A stretch of 64,000 bases of DNA from CAMLIZ01 sp040758375 (lineage in GTDB: Bacteria > Pseudomonadota > Gammaproteobacteria > Burkholderiales > Burkholderiaceae_C). The translations under genes and the position numbers were made by a program. Position 1 is the stretch's first letter. The number at the start of each line of letters is the position of its first letter. Location of the stretch: the NCBI GenBank assembly GCA_040758375.1, contig JBFLWE010000008.1, positions 1-64,000 of the forward strand, read 5' to 3'. The notes beneath the pieces are model-generated. The model had not been told where the DNA came from. It did no database searches and saw only the letters and a list, made by a program, of their open reading frames with translations. Positions 32,229-41,255 of the stretch are shown piece by piece.

Positions 32229-34867
32229 AGCTCGGCCTGCGCGTGGTACCAGGCCGCCGCCTGGCCGCGCGAGGCGAGCGCCAGCTTGTCGAGGATGTTG
32301 GCCACGTGGCGCTTCACGGTGAAGGGGCTCAGGTCCATCGCGCGGGCGATCAGCTTGTTGCTCTGGCCGTTGGCGATGTAGCCCAGCACCTCCCATTCGC
32401 GCGCGGACAGCAGGTCCTGCTGCGGTGCGCCGGGGCTGCTGGCGGCCGCTTCGGTGGCGGTTGGCGCCTGCTGCGGCGCGAGCAGGCGCGTCCAGCCTTG
32501 CAGCGTGGACACCTGCTCGCGCGAGAGATGGCCCTGCCAGTCCACCGCGGCCAGCGCGGCCAGCGAGGCACCCACGTACAGCGCCCCGTTGGGCCCGTCG
32601 ACCACGCGCGCGAGCATCGGCTCCAGCAGCGCGGCCGCCTCGGGCAGCGCGCGCGCCAGCGGCTGGGTCTGCAGCAGCGCATGGGCCAGCCGCACGCGCA
32701 CCTCGTTGGCCTGGCCCAGCAGGTCCATGTGGGCCTCGTGCCGCAGCGCCTCGCGCCACAGCGCGATCGCCTCGGCCGCGCGGCCTTCGAGCCAGGCGAT
32801 CGTGCCCTGCAGGGCCTGCGCGGGCCGCAGGCGCTCGGGCGTGGCATCGGGCAAGCCCGGCTGCAGGGCGGTCAGGCGGCGCGTCCAGTCGCCCGCCGAA
32901 GCCAGGTCGCCGCAAGCGGCGGCCACGCGGGCGGCAAACGACAGCGAATGCCACAGGCCCCAGTCGCCATAGGTGGGCGGGTGCTCGGCCACGCGCTGGC
33001 GCACCGCCTGCACCGCCTCGGCATGCCGGCCGCGCGCCACGTCGAGCAGCGCGTGCATGGCCAGCGACTGGTTGCGCGAGATGTTCTGCTGGCCGATCCA
33101 CTGCGCGTCGGCGTCGGCGCGCGCCAGCAGGTCCTCCGCTTCGTCGAGGCGGCCCTGCCACAGCGCGATCCAGGCCCGGGTCATGGTGGCCAGCGAATGC
33201 AGCGGCACCGGCCGGTCGCCGGCAGCGGCCATCGCGCCGCTGGCCCAGCGTGCGAGTGCCGGCGCGATGCCGCGGCACGAGGTCTGGCGCGGCGCGGGGA
33301 TGGTGTTGTTCCAGCGGTCCAGCGCCGGCGCTTCCTCGAGGCATTGCACCAGCTCCATGAAGGGCGCGGCCACCGAGTCGTAGTGGGCCGCCTCCATCAC
33401 GTGCCAGGTGGTGGCCAGCAGCGCCAGCCGGCGCGCATCGGGCTCCAGCGGCTGCTGGCGCAGCGATTCGATCAGCACGCCGGCTTCCTGCAGCCGGCCC
33501 AGCGCCACCAGCGTGACCGCGCGCCGGCCGCTGGCGCGCTGCGCCAGCGCCGCGTCGCCGCGCTCGCGGAACAGCTGCTCGGCGCGCGCCAGGTGGCGCT
33601 CGGCCGGGCCGGTGTCCCACAGGGCCCACTTGGCTTCGCCCACCAGCATCTGCAGCTCGGCGCTGGCCTGCGCAAAGGCCGGTGGGTACTGCTCGTACAG
33701 GCGCACGATGGTGCTCACCGCGCCCTGCGTGAGCAGGCCGATGCCCGCGTCCACCAGCGCACGCGCCGCCTCCTCCAGCCGGCCCGCGGCCAGCAGCAGC
33801 TGCTGCTTGCGCACCGGGTCGGTCTCCACCGCCGCGGCACGCTGGTGCAGCGCCACCCAGTCGTCGGGACGCTCCACGCGCAGCCGGTGCTGCAGCGCGT
33901 CGCGGAACAGGTCGTGCAGCTTGAGCGTGTGCACCGCGTCGTCCACCACGCTGGCAAACAGGCCCAGGCGCTCGATCTGGTCGAGCTTGCGCGCGGCGTC
34001 GGCGTCGCCGCTCACCGCGGCGCAGCGCGCGGCGTCCAGGTCGGGCAGCACGCTGGTCAGCAGCAGGAACTCGCGCAGCGCCGGGTCGATCTGCGCCAGC
34101 ACCTCGGTGGCCAGGAACTCGAAGGCCTGGCGGTCGATCGCGCTGCGCAGGTTGCTGCCACGCGCGCCGCCCAAGGCCAGGCGCAGGCCGGCGGGCCAGC
34201 CGCCGGTGCGCTCGTGCAGCCGTTCTGCCTGCGCGGCATCGTGGCCGGCCGCGGCCATCAGCTCGGCCACCTCGTCGCGGCTGAACTGCAGCTGCGCCTG
34301 GCCGATGTCGGCCAGCTCGCCCAGCGCCCGCAGCCGCGCCAGGCGCAGCGCCGGCTCGTGGCGCGCGGTGATGGCCACGGTCCAGCGCGTGCCCAGCCGC
34401 TGCAGCAGCAAGGCCAGGAAGCTCAGGCAGGCCGGGTCGTCCACGTGGTGCAGGTCGTCGAGCACGATCACACCGTGCGCCACGTCGCAGGCCTGCAGCG
34501 TGTTGACCAGCTCGTCGGTCACCTGCGTGGGCGGCTGGTCGCCGGCGCGCTCCACCGCGGCCATCAGCCCCTCGGGCGCGGTGCGCCAGGGCAGGTCGAA
34601 GGGCTCCAGCGCGGCCATCAGGCATTCGAGCAGGCGGTGCAGGTCGTCGCCCGGATCGAGCGAGATCCAGGCGACCGCATGCCGCTCGGGCAGCTGCTGC
34701 AGTGCGCTGGCCAGCAGCGCGGTCTTGCCGTAGCCGGCCGGTGCGCACAGCAGCACCACCCGCTGCGTGCACAGGGCCTGCACGAGCTCGCGCTCCAGCG
34801 TGGGCCGCGACAGCAGCAGCGACGACCGCGGACGCGGCTGCTGGATCTTGGTATGGGCAAAGCTCAT
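32219..34867 (-). CDS. MalT-like LuxR-family transcriptional activator
   Basis: 882-residue STAND-type regulator: N-terminal NTPase with Walker A CAPAGYGKTAL (near residue 42) and Walker B VIVLDDLHHV, then winged-helix and long TPR-like repeats, ending with a LuxR HTH (LSAREWEVLGYIANGQSNKLIARAM ... VKRHVANIL). Such proteins bind an inducer through the repeat domain and activate transcription as ATP-bound oligomers. No obvious target operon is next to it; the divergent VOC gene is a candidate. Confidence 0.9.
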   Translation of the reverse strand: MSFAHTKIQQPRPRSSLLLSRPTLERELVQALCTQRVVLLCAPAGYGKTALLASALQQLPERHAVAWISLDPGDDLHRLLECLMAALEPFDLPWRTAPEGLMAAVERAGDQPPTQVTDELVNTLQACDVAHGVIVLDDLHHVDDPACLSFLALLLQRLGTRWTVAITARHEPALRLARLRALGELADIGQAQLQFSRDEVAELMAAAGHDAAQAERLHERTGGWPAGLRLALGGARGSNLRSAIDRQAFEFLATEVLAQIDPALREFLLLTSVLPDLDAARCAAVSGDADAARKLDQIERLGLFASVVDDAVHTLKLHDLFRDALQHRLRVERPDDWVALHQRAAAVETDPVRKQQLLLAAGRLEEAARALVDAGIGLLTQGAVSTIVRLYEQYPPAFAQASAELQMLVGEAKWALWDTGPAERHLARAEQLFRERGDAALAQRASGRRAVTLVALGRLQEAGVLIESLRQQPLEPDARRLALLATTWHVMEAAHYDSVAAPFMELVQCLEEAPALDRWNNTIPAPRQTSCRGIAPALARWASGAMAAAGDRPVPLHSLATMTRAWIALWQGRLDEAEDLLARADADAQWIGQQNISRNQSLAMHALLDVARGRHAEAVQAVRQRVAEHPPTYGDWGLWHSLSFAARVAAACGDLASAGDWTRRLTALQPGLPDATPERLRPAQALQGTIAWLEGRAAEAIALWREALRHEAHMDLLGQANEVRVRLAHALLQTQPLARALPEAAALLEPMLARVVDGPNGALYVGASLAALAAVDWQGHLSREQVSTLQGWTRLLAPQQAPTATEAAASSPGAPQQDLLSAREWEVLGYIANGQSNKLIARAMDLSPFTVKRHVANILDKLALASRGQAAAWYHAQAELQR

Positions 34868-34959
34868 CGGTGCGCGCCTCTCTCTCGCGCGGCAATCATA
34901 GGGCGCGGGGGCGCAGCCTCCACAATCCAACGCAACGCCATCACCCCAGGAGCTGCAGC

Positions 34960-35364
34960 GTGTTCTCGCATGTGTTCACCAGCGTCACCGACTTCGAGCG
35001 TGCCTTCGCCTTCTACAAGCCGCTGATGGACAGCCTGGGCATCGGGCTGCGCTTCCACCAGCCCGACAGGCCCTGGGCCGGCTGGCACAGCGAGGGCGGC
35101 ACGCGCCCGTTGTTCGTGATCTGCAAGCCCTACGACGGCCAGCCGCACGACCCGGGCAACGGGCAGATGGTGGCCTTCATGGCCAGGGACCGCGAGACCG
35201 TGCACAAGGCCTACGAGGCGGCGCTGGCCCACGGCGGCCGCAGCGAGGGCGCGCCCGGCCCGAGGCCGCACTACCACGCCCACTACTACGGCGCTTACTT
35301 CCGCGACCCCGACGGCAACAAGCTCTGCGTGGCCTGCCACGCACCAGCCGGCACCGCCGCGTGA
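34960..35364 (+). CDS. VOC-family protein
   Basis: 134-residue glyoxalase/bleomycin-resistance-fold protein: SHVFTSVTDFERAFAFYKPLM at the start, GNGQMVAFMARDRETVHKAYEAAL in the middle and YYGAYFRDPDGNKLCVACH at the end. The GTG start at 34960 has AGGAG about eight bases upstream. Catalytic substrate unknown. It is followed 16 bases later by the saccharopine-dehydrogenase-like gene, possibly one transcript. Confidence 0.85.
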   Translation: MFSHVFTSVTDFERAFAFYKPLMDSLGIGLRFHQPDRPWAGWHSEGGTRPLFVICKPYDGQPHDPGNGQMVAFMARDRETVHKAYEAALAHGGRSEGAPGPRPHYHAHYYGAYFRDPDGNKLCVACHAPAGTAA

Positions 35365-35380
35365 CCGGGCCGACGTGCAG

Positions 35381-36508
35381 ATGAAGACGCTGATCCTCGG
35401 CGGCTACGGCAACTTCGGCGCGCGCATCGCGCGCGCGCTGAGCGGCGACCCGGCCCTCGCCGTGCTGGTGGGCGGACGCGACGGCGCACGTGCCTCGGAC
35501 TTCGCGCGCACCTTGCGCGGCCACGCGCAGGGCGTGGCCGTGGACACCACCTCGCCGGACCTGCCGCGCCTGCTGCAGCGCCTGGGCGTGGGGCTGGTGA
35601 TCCACACCGCCGGCCCGTTCCAGCAGCAGTCGTACGCGGTCGCGGCGGCGGCTGCGGCGGCCGGTGCCCACTACATCGACCTGGCCGACGGGCGGCGCTT
35701 CGTGTGCGACCTGCCGGCGCAGATGGACCCGGCCTTCCGGGCGGCCGGCCGCAGCGCTGTCACCGGCGCGAGCACGGTGCCCGCGCTGTCGTCGGCCGTG
35801 GTGGACCACCTGTGCGCCGGCTGGCGGCACATCCGCAGCATCGACATCTGCATCGCGCCGGCGCAGACCGCTCCCCGAGGCCTGGCCACGATGGAGGCGG
35901 TGCTCGGCTACTGCGGCCGGCCGATCGAGGTGTGGTCCGGGGGGCGCTGGTGCACGCAGTACGGATGGGCGCAGCCCACACGCGCCGAGTTCCTGCACCT
36001 GAAGCCGCGGTGGGGAGCGCTGTGCGACATCCCCGACCTGGAGCTGTTCCCCGCGCGCTACCAGGTGAGCGAGCGCGTGATGTTCCGCGCGGCACTGGAG
36101 GTGCGCGCCGGCCAGCACGGGCTGGCCATGCTGTCCTGGCTGGCCAGGCGGCGCGTCGTGCGCCGGCCGCAGCGCTGGGCCGGGGCGTTCAATCGCGCGG
36201 CGGCCTGGCTCGACCGCTTCGGCAGCGCACTCGGCGGCATGTTCGTGCAGGTCGCCGGCACCGACATGCACGGGCGTGACCTGCGCCGTACCTGGCACAT
36301 CGCCGCAGACCATGACCACGGGCCCGAGATTCCCTGCATGGCCGCGATCCTGCTTGCGCGTGCCATCGCCAAGGGCGAGCCGCCGCCCATCGGCGCACGG
36401 TCCTGCACCGGCCTGCTGACGCTGGCGCAGTTCGAGCCCGAGTTCCGGCGCTGGGGCATGGTGACCGACGTGGTGGACGAGGCCTCGGCCCACGCGAGCG
36501 CGGCCTGA
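35381..36508 (+). CDS. Saccharopine dehydrogenase-like NAD(P)-binding protein
   Basis: 375 residues with a Rossmann-type N-terminus (LILGGYGNFGARIARAL, GGYGNFG nucleotide loop) and the AGPFQQQSYAVAAAAAAAG stretch seen in saccharopine dehydrogenase-like oxidoreductases. The C-terminal half (GMFVQVAGTDMHGRDLRRTWHI) is the usual dimer/catalytic part. The real substrate is unknown. ATG at 35381 was preferred over the GTG at 35375. Confidence 0.82.
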   Translation: MKTLILGGYGNFGARIARALSGDPALAVLVGGRDGARASDFARTLRGHAQGVAVDTTSPDLPRLLQRLGVGLVIHTAGPFQQQSYAVAAAAAAAGAHYIDLADGRRFVCDLPAQMDPAFRAAGRSAVTGASTVPALSSAVVDHLCAGWRHIRSIDICIAPAQTAPRGLATMEAVLGYCGRPIEVWSGGRWCTQYGWAQPTRAEFLHLKPRWGALCDIPDLELFPARYQVSERVMFRAALEVRAGQHGLAMLSWLARRRVVRRPQRWAGAFNRAAAWLDRFGSALGGMFVQVAGTDMHGRDLRRTWHIAADHDHGPEIPCMAAILLARAIAKGEPPPIGARSCTGLLTLAQFEPEFRRWGMVTDVVDEASAHASAA

Positions 36509-36649
36509 CGTCGCCGCGGGGCCGCGCCCATCGCCCTTGCCTGCGCTTCATCGCGCGCTTTCCGCAGCTCGTCGCAACGCGCTCGCGCAGCGCAAGGCGC
36601 CGGCCGATAGTTCAGCCAACGCAACACGCATCGAACCCAGGAGCCCGCG

Positions 36650-36799
36650 ATGAACACCTCCCTCGGCCTGCGCCTCGCTTCCTTCAGCGCCGCCTGCGTG
36701 ATGACGCTGGCCATCCTGGTCGGCGTGCACAGCATGGCCATCACCGCCCCCGCGCCGGACATGCTGGCGCAGGCCGGTGCGGTGGCCGGCAACGGCTGA
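36650..36799 (+). CDS. Small 49-residue membrane or exported peptide
   Basis: 49-residue ORF with a good Shine-Dalgarno (CCAGGAGCC) and one hydrophobic stretch (SFSAACVMTLAILVGVHSMAITA), which could be a signal peptide or a membrane anchor. A strong terminator follows 27 bases after its stop. The pairing of Shine-Dalgarno, hydrophobic core and terminator supports a real gene. No family is recognised. Confidence 0.65.
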   Translation: MNTSLGLRLASFSAACVMTLAILVGVHSMAITAPAPDMLAQAGAVAGNG

Positions 36800-36825
36800 T
36801 CTGCGTTCGATTCCTCTACCCGATT

Positions 36826-36852
36826 GGGGGCGCCCGGCGCCCCTTTTTTTTT
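36826..36852 (+). terminator. Rho-independent terminator
   Basis: GGGGCGCC (36826-36833) pairs with GGCGCCCC (36835-36842 region), followed by a run of nine T at 36844-36852. It ends transcription after the 49-residue gene. It lies just before the convergent eutC stop. Confidence 0.9.
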
Positions 36853-36856
36853 GTGT

Positions 36857-37615
36857 TCAGCCGCCGAGCAGCGGCGTCTCGCTGTCGTCCTTGAGCGCCA
36901 CGCCCGACAGCCGCCGCCGCAGCGACTCGCGCAGCAGCCATGCGATGCGCGCCGCGGCCGCCGCGGGCGGCAGGCCTTCGGGACGGATGTTGCTGACGCA
37001 GTTGCGCTCGGCATCGACCCGGCCCACGCGCGGCTCGTAGGTGAGGTAGGCGCCCAGGCTGTCGGGCGAGCTCAGGCCCGGACGCTCGCCGAGCAGGATC
37101 ATCACCGTACGCGCCTGCAGCAGCTCGCCCGCCTCGTCGGCCAGTGCGACCCGCGCTTGCGTGGCCAGCACCAGCGGCGCGACCGAGAGCTCACCGTCCA
37201 AGGCCCGCTGCAGCGCGCGCAACGTGGGCAGCGCGTGGCGTTGCACCGCTGCGGCCGACAGCCCGTCGGCCACCACGATGGCCAGGTCGCAGGGCCCCTG
37301 GCTGCCTTGCCGCAGCGCCTCGGCGTCCTGCTCGCGCAGGCGCCGGCCCCGGTCGGGGCGGCGCAGGTACTCGTCGCGGTGGGCGGCGCGGCTTTGCACC
37401 TGCAGCACCCGCCAGCCCTCGTCCTGCAACCACGCCTTCAACGCCTGGGTGTCCAACGGCTCGTGCACCGCATCGCGCGCCTGCGCATGCGCCGCGGCGA
37501 AGCGCAGCACTTCGGCGGTGGGCAGGCTGGTGCCCGCGCGGCCGAGCGCGATGCGCGCCGGCGTGTGGCGGCGCAATTCGCTCCACAGGTCGGGTACCAC
37601 GGGCGACGGGTTCAT
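36857..37615 (-). CDS. eutC: Ethanolamine ammonia-lyase light chain
   Basis: 252-residue small subunit of adenosylcobalamin-dependent ethanolamine ammonia-lyase, which converts ethanolamine to acetaldehyde and ammonia. Recognised segments are TPARIALGRAGTSLPT, DLAIVVADGLSAAAVQ and GERPGLSSPDSLGAYLTYEPRVG, the last being highly conserved. It overlaps eutB by 4 bases. No ethanolamine permease, EutA reactivase or microcompartment genes are in the window, so it belongs to the short eutBC-only type. Confidence 0.96.
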   Translation of the reverse strand: MNPSPVVPDLWSELRRHTPARIALGRAGTSLPTAEVLRFAAAHAQARDAVHEPLDTQALKAWLQDEGWRVLQVQSRAAHRDEYLRRPDRGRRLREQDAEALRQGSQGPCDLAIVVADGLSAAAVQRHALPTLRALQRALDGELSVAPLVLATQARVALADEAGELLQARTVMILLGERPGLSSPDSLGAYLTYEPRVGRVDAERNCVSNIRPEGLPPAAAAARIAWLLRESLRRRLSGVALKDDSETPLLGG

Positions 37616-39006
37616 GGCGGCGGCAGCAGGTCGGTGACGGTGCGTGCCAGCGCAGGGGCCTGGCGCTGCAGCCGCAACGCCCCAAGTTCATCGGTGATGC
37701 CCATGCGCTGCAGCCAGGCCTCGAACTCGGGCGCACGCTGCAGGCCCAGCAGCTTGCGCACGAACAGCGCGTCGTGGAACGAGGTGCTCTGGTAGTTGAG
37801 CATCACGTCGTCCGCGCCCGGCACGCCCATCGTGAAGTTCAGGCCCGCGGCAGCCAGCAGCACCAGCAGGTTGTCCATGTCGTCCTGGTCGGCCTCGGCA
37901 TGGTTGGTGTGGCAGATGTCGCAGCCCATCGGCAGGCCCAGCAGCTTGCCGCAGAAATGGTCTTCCAGGCCGGCGCGGATGATCTGCTTGCCGTCGTAGA
38001 GGTACTCGGGGCCGATGAAGCCGACCACGGTGTTGACCAGCAGCGGACGGTAGCGCCGCGCCACCGCATAGGCGCGCGCCTCCAGCGTCTGCTGGTCCAC
38101 GCCGTGGTGCGCGCCGGCCGACAGCGCGCTGCCCTGCCCGGTCTCGAAGTACATGAGGTTGTCGCCCAGCGTGCCGCGCCGCAGCGACAGCGCGGCCTGG
38201 TGCGCCTCGTCCAGCAGCGCCAGGCTGATGCCGAAGCTGCGGTTGGCGGCCTCGGTGCCGGCGATCGACTGGAACACCAGGTCCACCGGCGCGCCACGCC
38301 CGATGGCCTGCAGCGTGTTGGTCACGTGCGTGAGCACGCAGGCCTGCGTGGGGATGGCGTGGCGCTGGATCAGCGCATCGAGCAGCTGCAGCAGCTTCAC
38401 CAGCGCCGGTACGCTGTCGTTGACCGGGTTGACGCCGATCACCGCGTCGCCGGCGCCGTACATCAGCCCATCGACCACGCTGGCCAGGATGCCCGCGGGG
38501 CTGTCGGCCGGGTGGTTCGGCTGCAGCCGCACAGCGAAGCGGCCGGGCAGGCCCAGCGTGTCGCGAAACCGCGTGACCACGCGGCAGCGGCTGGCGGCGA
38601 GGATCAGGTCCTGGTTGCGCATGAGCTTGCTCACCGCCGCCACCATCTCGGGCGTGAGGCCGGGCGCCAGCGCCTGCAGCGCCTCGGGCGTCGCGTCATC
38701 GCCGAGCAGCCAGTCGCGCAAGCCGCCCACGGTGAGGTGGGCCACCGGCGCGAAGGCGGCCGCGTCGTGGCTGTCGATGATGAGGCGGGTCACCTCGTCG
38801 GTTTCGTAAGGCACCACCGGCTGCTGCAACAAGGCCTTCAGCGGCAGGTCGGCCAGCGCCTCGCGCGCGGCCACGCGCTCCTGCGCGGTCTCGGCCGCAA
38901 CGCCGGCGAGCTGGTCGCCCGAGCGTGCGGGCGAGGCCCGGGCGAGCAGCTCGCGCAGGTCGGCGAATCGGTAGGCGGTGCCGGCAAGGGTGGCTTGGTA
39001 AGGCAT
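37612..39006 (-). CDS. eutB: Ethanolamine ammonia-lyase heavy chain
   Basis: 464-residue TIM-barrel large subunit with EutB signatures (AVSKLMRNQDLILAA, RLQPNHPADSPAGI, INPVNDSV-like GVNPVNDS and GLPMGCDICHTNHAEADQDD). It binds ethanolamine and, with EutC, adenosylcobalamin. ATGA overlap couples it to eutC. The 73-base gap upstream shows no cobalamin riboswitch that I can recognise. Confidence 0.97.
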   Translation of the reverse strand: MPYQATLAGTAYRFADLRELLARASPARSGDQLAGVAAETAQERVAAREALADLPLKALLQQPVVPYETDEVTRLIIDSHDAAAFAPVAHLTVGGLRDWLLGDDATPEALQALAPGLTPEMVAAVSKLMRNQDLILAASRCRVVTRFRDTLGLPGRFAVRLQPNHPADSPAGILASVVDGLMYGAGDAVIGVNPVNDSVPALVKLLQLLDALIQRHAIPTQACVLTHVTNTLQAIGRGAPVDLVFQSIAGTEAANRSFGISLALLDEAHQAALSLRRGTLGDNLMYFETGQGSALSAGAHHGVDQQTLEARAYAVARRYRPLLVNTVVGFIGPEYLYDGKQIIRAGLEDHFCGKLLGLPMGCDICHTNHAEADQDDMDNLLVLLAAAGLNFTMGVPGADDVMLNYQSTSFHDALFVRKLLGLQRAPEFEAWLQRMGITDELGALRLQRQAPALARTVTDLLPPP

Positions 39007-39078
39007 GAAGCGTGGGCCGGTTGCGGCTGCAGTGTGCGGCGCATCCGGCTTCGCATCAATCGCCGTGCCAAGGCAGGC

Positions 39079-39450
39079 TCAGCCCGCCTTGGCGTAGCAC
39101 ACCGCCTCCACGTTGTGCCCGTCGGGGTCGAACAGGAAGGCCGCGTAGTAGTCGTCCGAGTAGTCGGGGCGCGGGCCGGGCGCGCCGTTGTCGCGGCCGC
39201 CGGCATCGAGCCCCGCCGCATGGAAGCGCTGCACCGCCTTCGGCTCGCTGGCCTTGAACGCGACGTGCGTGCCGGCTGTGATGGGCCCGTCGTGCGCATA
39301 CAGCCACAGCTGCGGCGCGCCCGGCGGGCCGAAGCCCGCATAACCCTCGCCGCTGGACTCGAGCTTGCAGCCCAGCGGCGCCAGCGCACGCTCGTAGAAA
39401 CGGATGCTGGCCGCGAGATCGCGCACCTTCAGGCCGATGTGATCGAACAT
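39079..39450 (-). CDS. VOC-family protein
   Basis: 123-residue glyoxalase-fold protein: FDHIGLKVRDLAASIRFYERAL, GTHVAFKASEPKAVQRFHAAGL and AAFLFDPDGHNVEAVCYAK. Metal ligand positions (His4 and the Glu in NVEAV) are present. Preceded by GAGGAGA. It lies between eutB and an AraC regulator on the same strand; whether it belongs to either is not clear. Confidence 0.88.
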   Translation of the reverse strand: MFDHIGLKVRDLAASIRFYERALAPLGCKLESSGEGYAGFGPPGAPQLWLYAHDGPITAGTHVAFKASEPKAVQRFHAAGLDAGGRDNGAPGPRPDYSDDYYAAFLFDPDGHNVEAVCYAKAG

Positions 39451-39488
39451 CGAAATCTCCTCGTGGAAAACGAAACGAGGAGCCGATG

Positions 39489-40316
39489 CTAGGAACGCGC
39501 GCGCCGCCGTTCTTGGAGAATCTTGCGGCGCCAGCGCGCCGGCGGCAGGCCCGCCGCACGACCGAAGGTGCGCACGAAGTTCGACAGGTCGGCGAAGCCG
39601 GCGTCCAGCGCCACCTCGGTGACGGCGCGCTCGGGACGGTCGGCCAGCAGCCGCGCGGCCTGGCGCAGGCGGCAGCGCAGCAGGTACTGGTGCGGCGTGA
39701 CGCCCAGCACCGCCGAAAACAGGCGCAGGTAGTGGTAGGGGCTGAAACCCGCCTGCGCCGCCATCGCGGCCAGCTCCAGCGGCTCGGCCGCATGCGCCTC
39801 GATCCACAACGCCGACTCCACCGCGCGGCGGCGGTCCATCGGGCTCAGGCGGTAGTGCGGCAGGCGGCCCGGACCGGCCAGGTCCACGAAGCGCGAGACC
39901 AGCGCCAGCGCCGCTTCGTCGAGGCCGACGTCCGCCTCGCCGGCCGCCGCGACACGCGCAGCCTCGCCCTGCACCATCAGCCCGGGCAGCGGGGGCAGCA
40001 CGCCCGATGCCCAGGGCCTGCCGCGCGACACCTCGTCCACCAGCTCGGGCGCCACGAACACCGCCAGGCACAGGTCGCCGCCCTGGTGGTGGTCGTGGGT
40101 GCACTCGTACTCGTCGCCCGGCCGACCCACCAGCAGCGAGCCGGGCACCAGCTCGTGGTGCTGCCCACGGCAGCGGCAGCCGAAGCTGCCGCGCTGCACG
40201 TACGAGACCGACCAGCCTTCATGCTGCTCGGCGAAGGGGCGCTCCCCCGGGCCGGCGTTGCAGGCGTACTCGACCACCGAAACGGGGCCCGTGGACAAGG
40301 TGCGCGCGGTGAGCAT
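39489..40316 (-). CDS. AraC-family transcriptional regulator
   Basis: 275 residues: an N-terminal cupin-like sensing half (SYVQRGSFGCRCRGQHHELVPGSLLVGRPGDEYECTHDH region) with several Cys/His residues that could bind metal, and a C-terminal double HTH (LELAAMAAQAGFSPYHYLRLFSAVLGVTPHQYLLRCRL and VTEVALDAGFADLSNFVRTFGRAAGLPPARWR). ATG at 40316 fits the family; ATG at 40364 would add 16 residues. It may regulate the adjacent VOC gene. The effector is unknown. Confidence 0.88.
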   Translation of the reverse strand: MLTARTLSTGPVSVVEYACNAGPGERPFAEQHEGWSVSYVQRGSFGCRCRGQHHELVPGSLLVGRPGDEYECTHDHHQGGDLCLAVFVAPELVDEVSRGRPWASGVLPPLPGLMVQGEAARVAAAGEADVGLDEAALALVSRFVDLAGPGRLPHYRLSPMDRRRAVESALWIEAHAAEPLELAAMAAQAGFSPYHYLRLFSAVLGVTPHQYLLRCRLRQAARLLADRPERAVTEVALDAGFADLSNFVRTFGRAAGLPPARWRRKILQERRRARS

Positions 40317-40434
40317 GCGCGGCAGTGTGTCCCGCTGCAACGGCCGCGGCAAGCGCGGGCGCATGGCGCGCACGCCGGCCACCGGGAAGTGATAGCGTTG
40401 GGGCCATCGTTCACAAACCCCTTGCCGTGCACTC

Positions 40435-41019
40435 ATGGAGACCACCCCCACCCCCCTCGTCGACCCCCGCACCAGCTTCCTGGAGGAAAAGGCCTTCAAG
40501 TCGCGCACGGTGCTGCTGTTCGGCACCATCACCGACGTCACCGCGCAGGACACGGTGCGCCGGCTGATCGCGCTGGCGGCCGACTCGCAAGAGCCGATCG
40601 ACCTGCTGGTCTCGTCGCCCGGCGGCCATCTCGAATCGGGCGACACGGTGCACGACGTCATCCGCTACATCGACGCGCCGGTCAACATCATCGGCACCGG
40701 CTGGGTGGGCAGCGCTGCCACCCATGTGTACCTGGCCGTGCCGCGCGAGCGGCGTTTCTGCCTGCCGCAGACCCGCTTCCTGATCCACCAGCCCAGCGGC
40801 GGCGCCGGCGGCCAGGCCACCGACATCGCGATCCAGGCGCGCGAGATCGTCAAGGCGCGCGAGCGCATCGCCCGTGTGATCGCGCGCGAGACCGGGCAGC
40901 CGCTGGAGCGCGTGCTGGCCGACATCGAGCGCGACCGCTGGCTCTCGGCCGAAGAGGCGGTGGACTACGGCCTGGTGGGCAGGATCGTGCAGCGCCACGC
41001 CGAGCTGCGCGCGGCCTGA
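40435..41019 (+). CDS. Stand-alone ClpP-family serine peptidase
   Basis: 194-residue ClpP-like peptidase. The triad is intact: S93 (TGWVGSAATHVYLA, two residues longer before the Ser than E. coli ClpP), H118 (FLIHQPSGGAGGQATD) and D167 (ERDRWLSAEEAVDYGL). Substrates are unfolded proteins in the canonical enzyme, together with ClpX or ClpA. Here no Clp ATPase is nearby, and the GWVGSAATHVY nucleophile region is atypical, so this is likely a second, specialised ClpP paralogue. Confidence 0.88.
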   Translation: METTPTPLVDPRTSFLEEKAFKSRTVLLFGTITDVTAQDTVRRLIALAADSQEPIDLLVSSPGGHLESGDTVHDVIRYIDAPVNIIGTGWVGSAATHVYLAVPRERRFCLPQTRFLIHQPSGGAGGQATDIAIQAREIVKARERIARVIARETGQPLERVLADIERDRWLSAEEAVDYGLVGRIVQRHAELRAA

Positions 41020-41042
41020 CGGCGCATCACCGGGCGTTGCAA

Positions 41043-41255
41043 ATGGATGCCATCACACTGGCCCGGCAGGTGCAAGCCGCCTGCGTGCAGGCCGCCTTGC
41101 AGGCCTATGAAGACGCGGGCATGCAGGGCCTTTGCGCCGAAGGCCGCTGGGAGGCCGCCGTGAGCGCGATGCGCGCCCTGGACCTGGCCGCGACCATCGC
41201 CGGCCTGCCCGGTGACGGGCCGGCCGGCGGCGCGGCATCGTCGTCCGCGCGCTGA
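41043..41255 (+). CDS. Small conserved-looking 70-residue protein
   Basis: 70-residue helical protein (LARQVQAACVQAALQAYEDAG, LCAEGRWEAAVSAMRALDL). It resembles small Burkholderiales proteins often labelled acetyltransferase without support; that recollection is not checked. No clear Shine-Dalgarno is present; it follows the ClpP stop by 23 bases. Most of it (41105-41255) is antisense to the C-terminal tail of the SRPBCC gene. If conserved elsewhere, it would show that the SRPBCC tail is the accidental part. Confidence 0.55.
   Translation: MDAITLARQVQAACVQAALQAYEDAGMQGLCAEGRWEAAVSAMRALDLAATIAGLPGDGPAGGAASSSAR

Noticed and set aside
39007..39078. Looked for a cobalamin riboswitch upstream of eutB
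   Set aside because: The gap is too short (72 bases) and lacks a recognisable B12-box.
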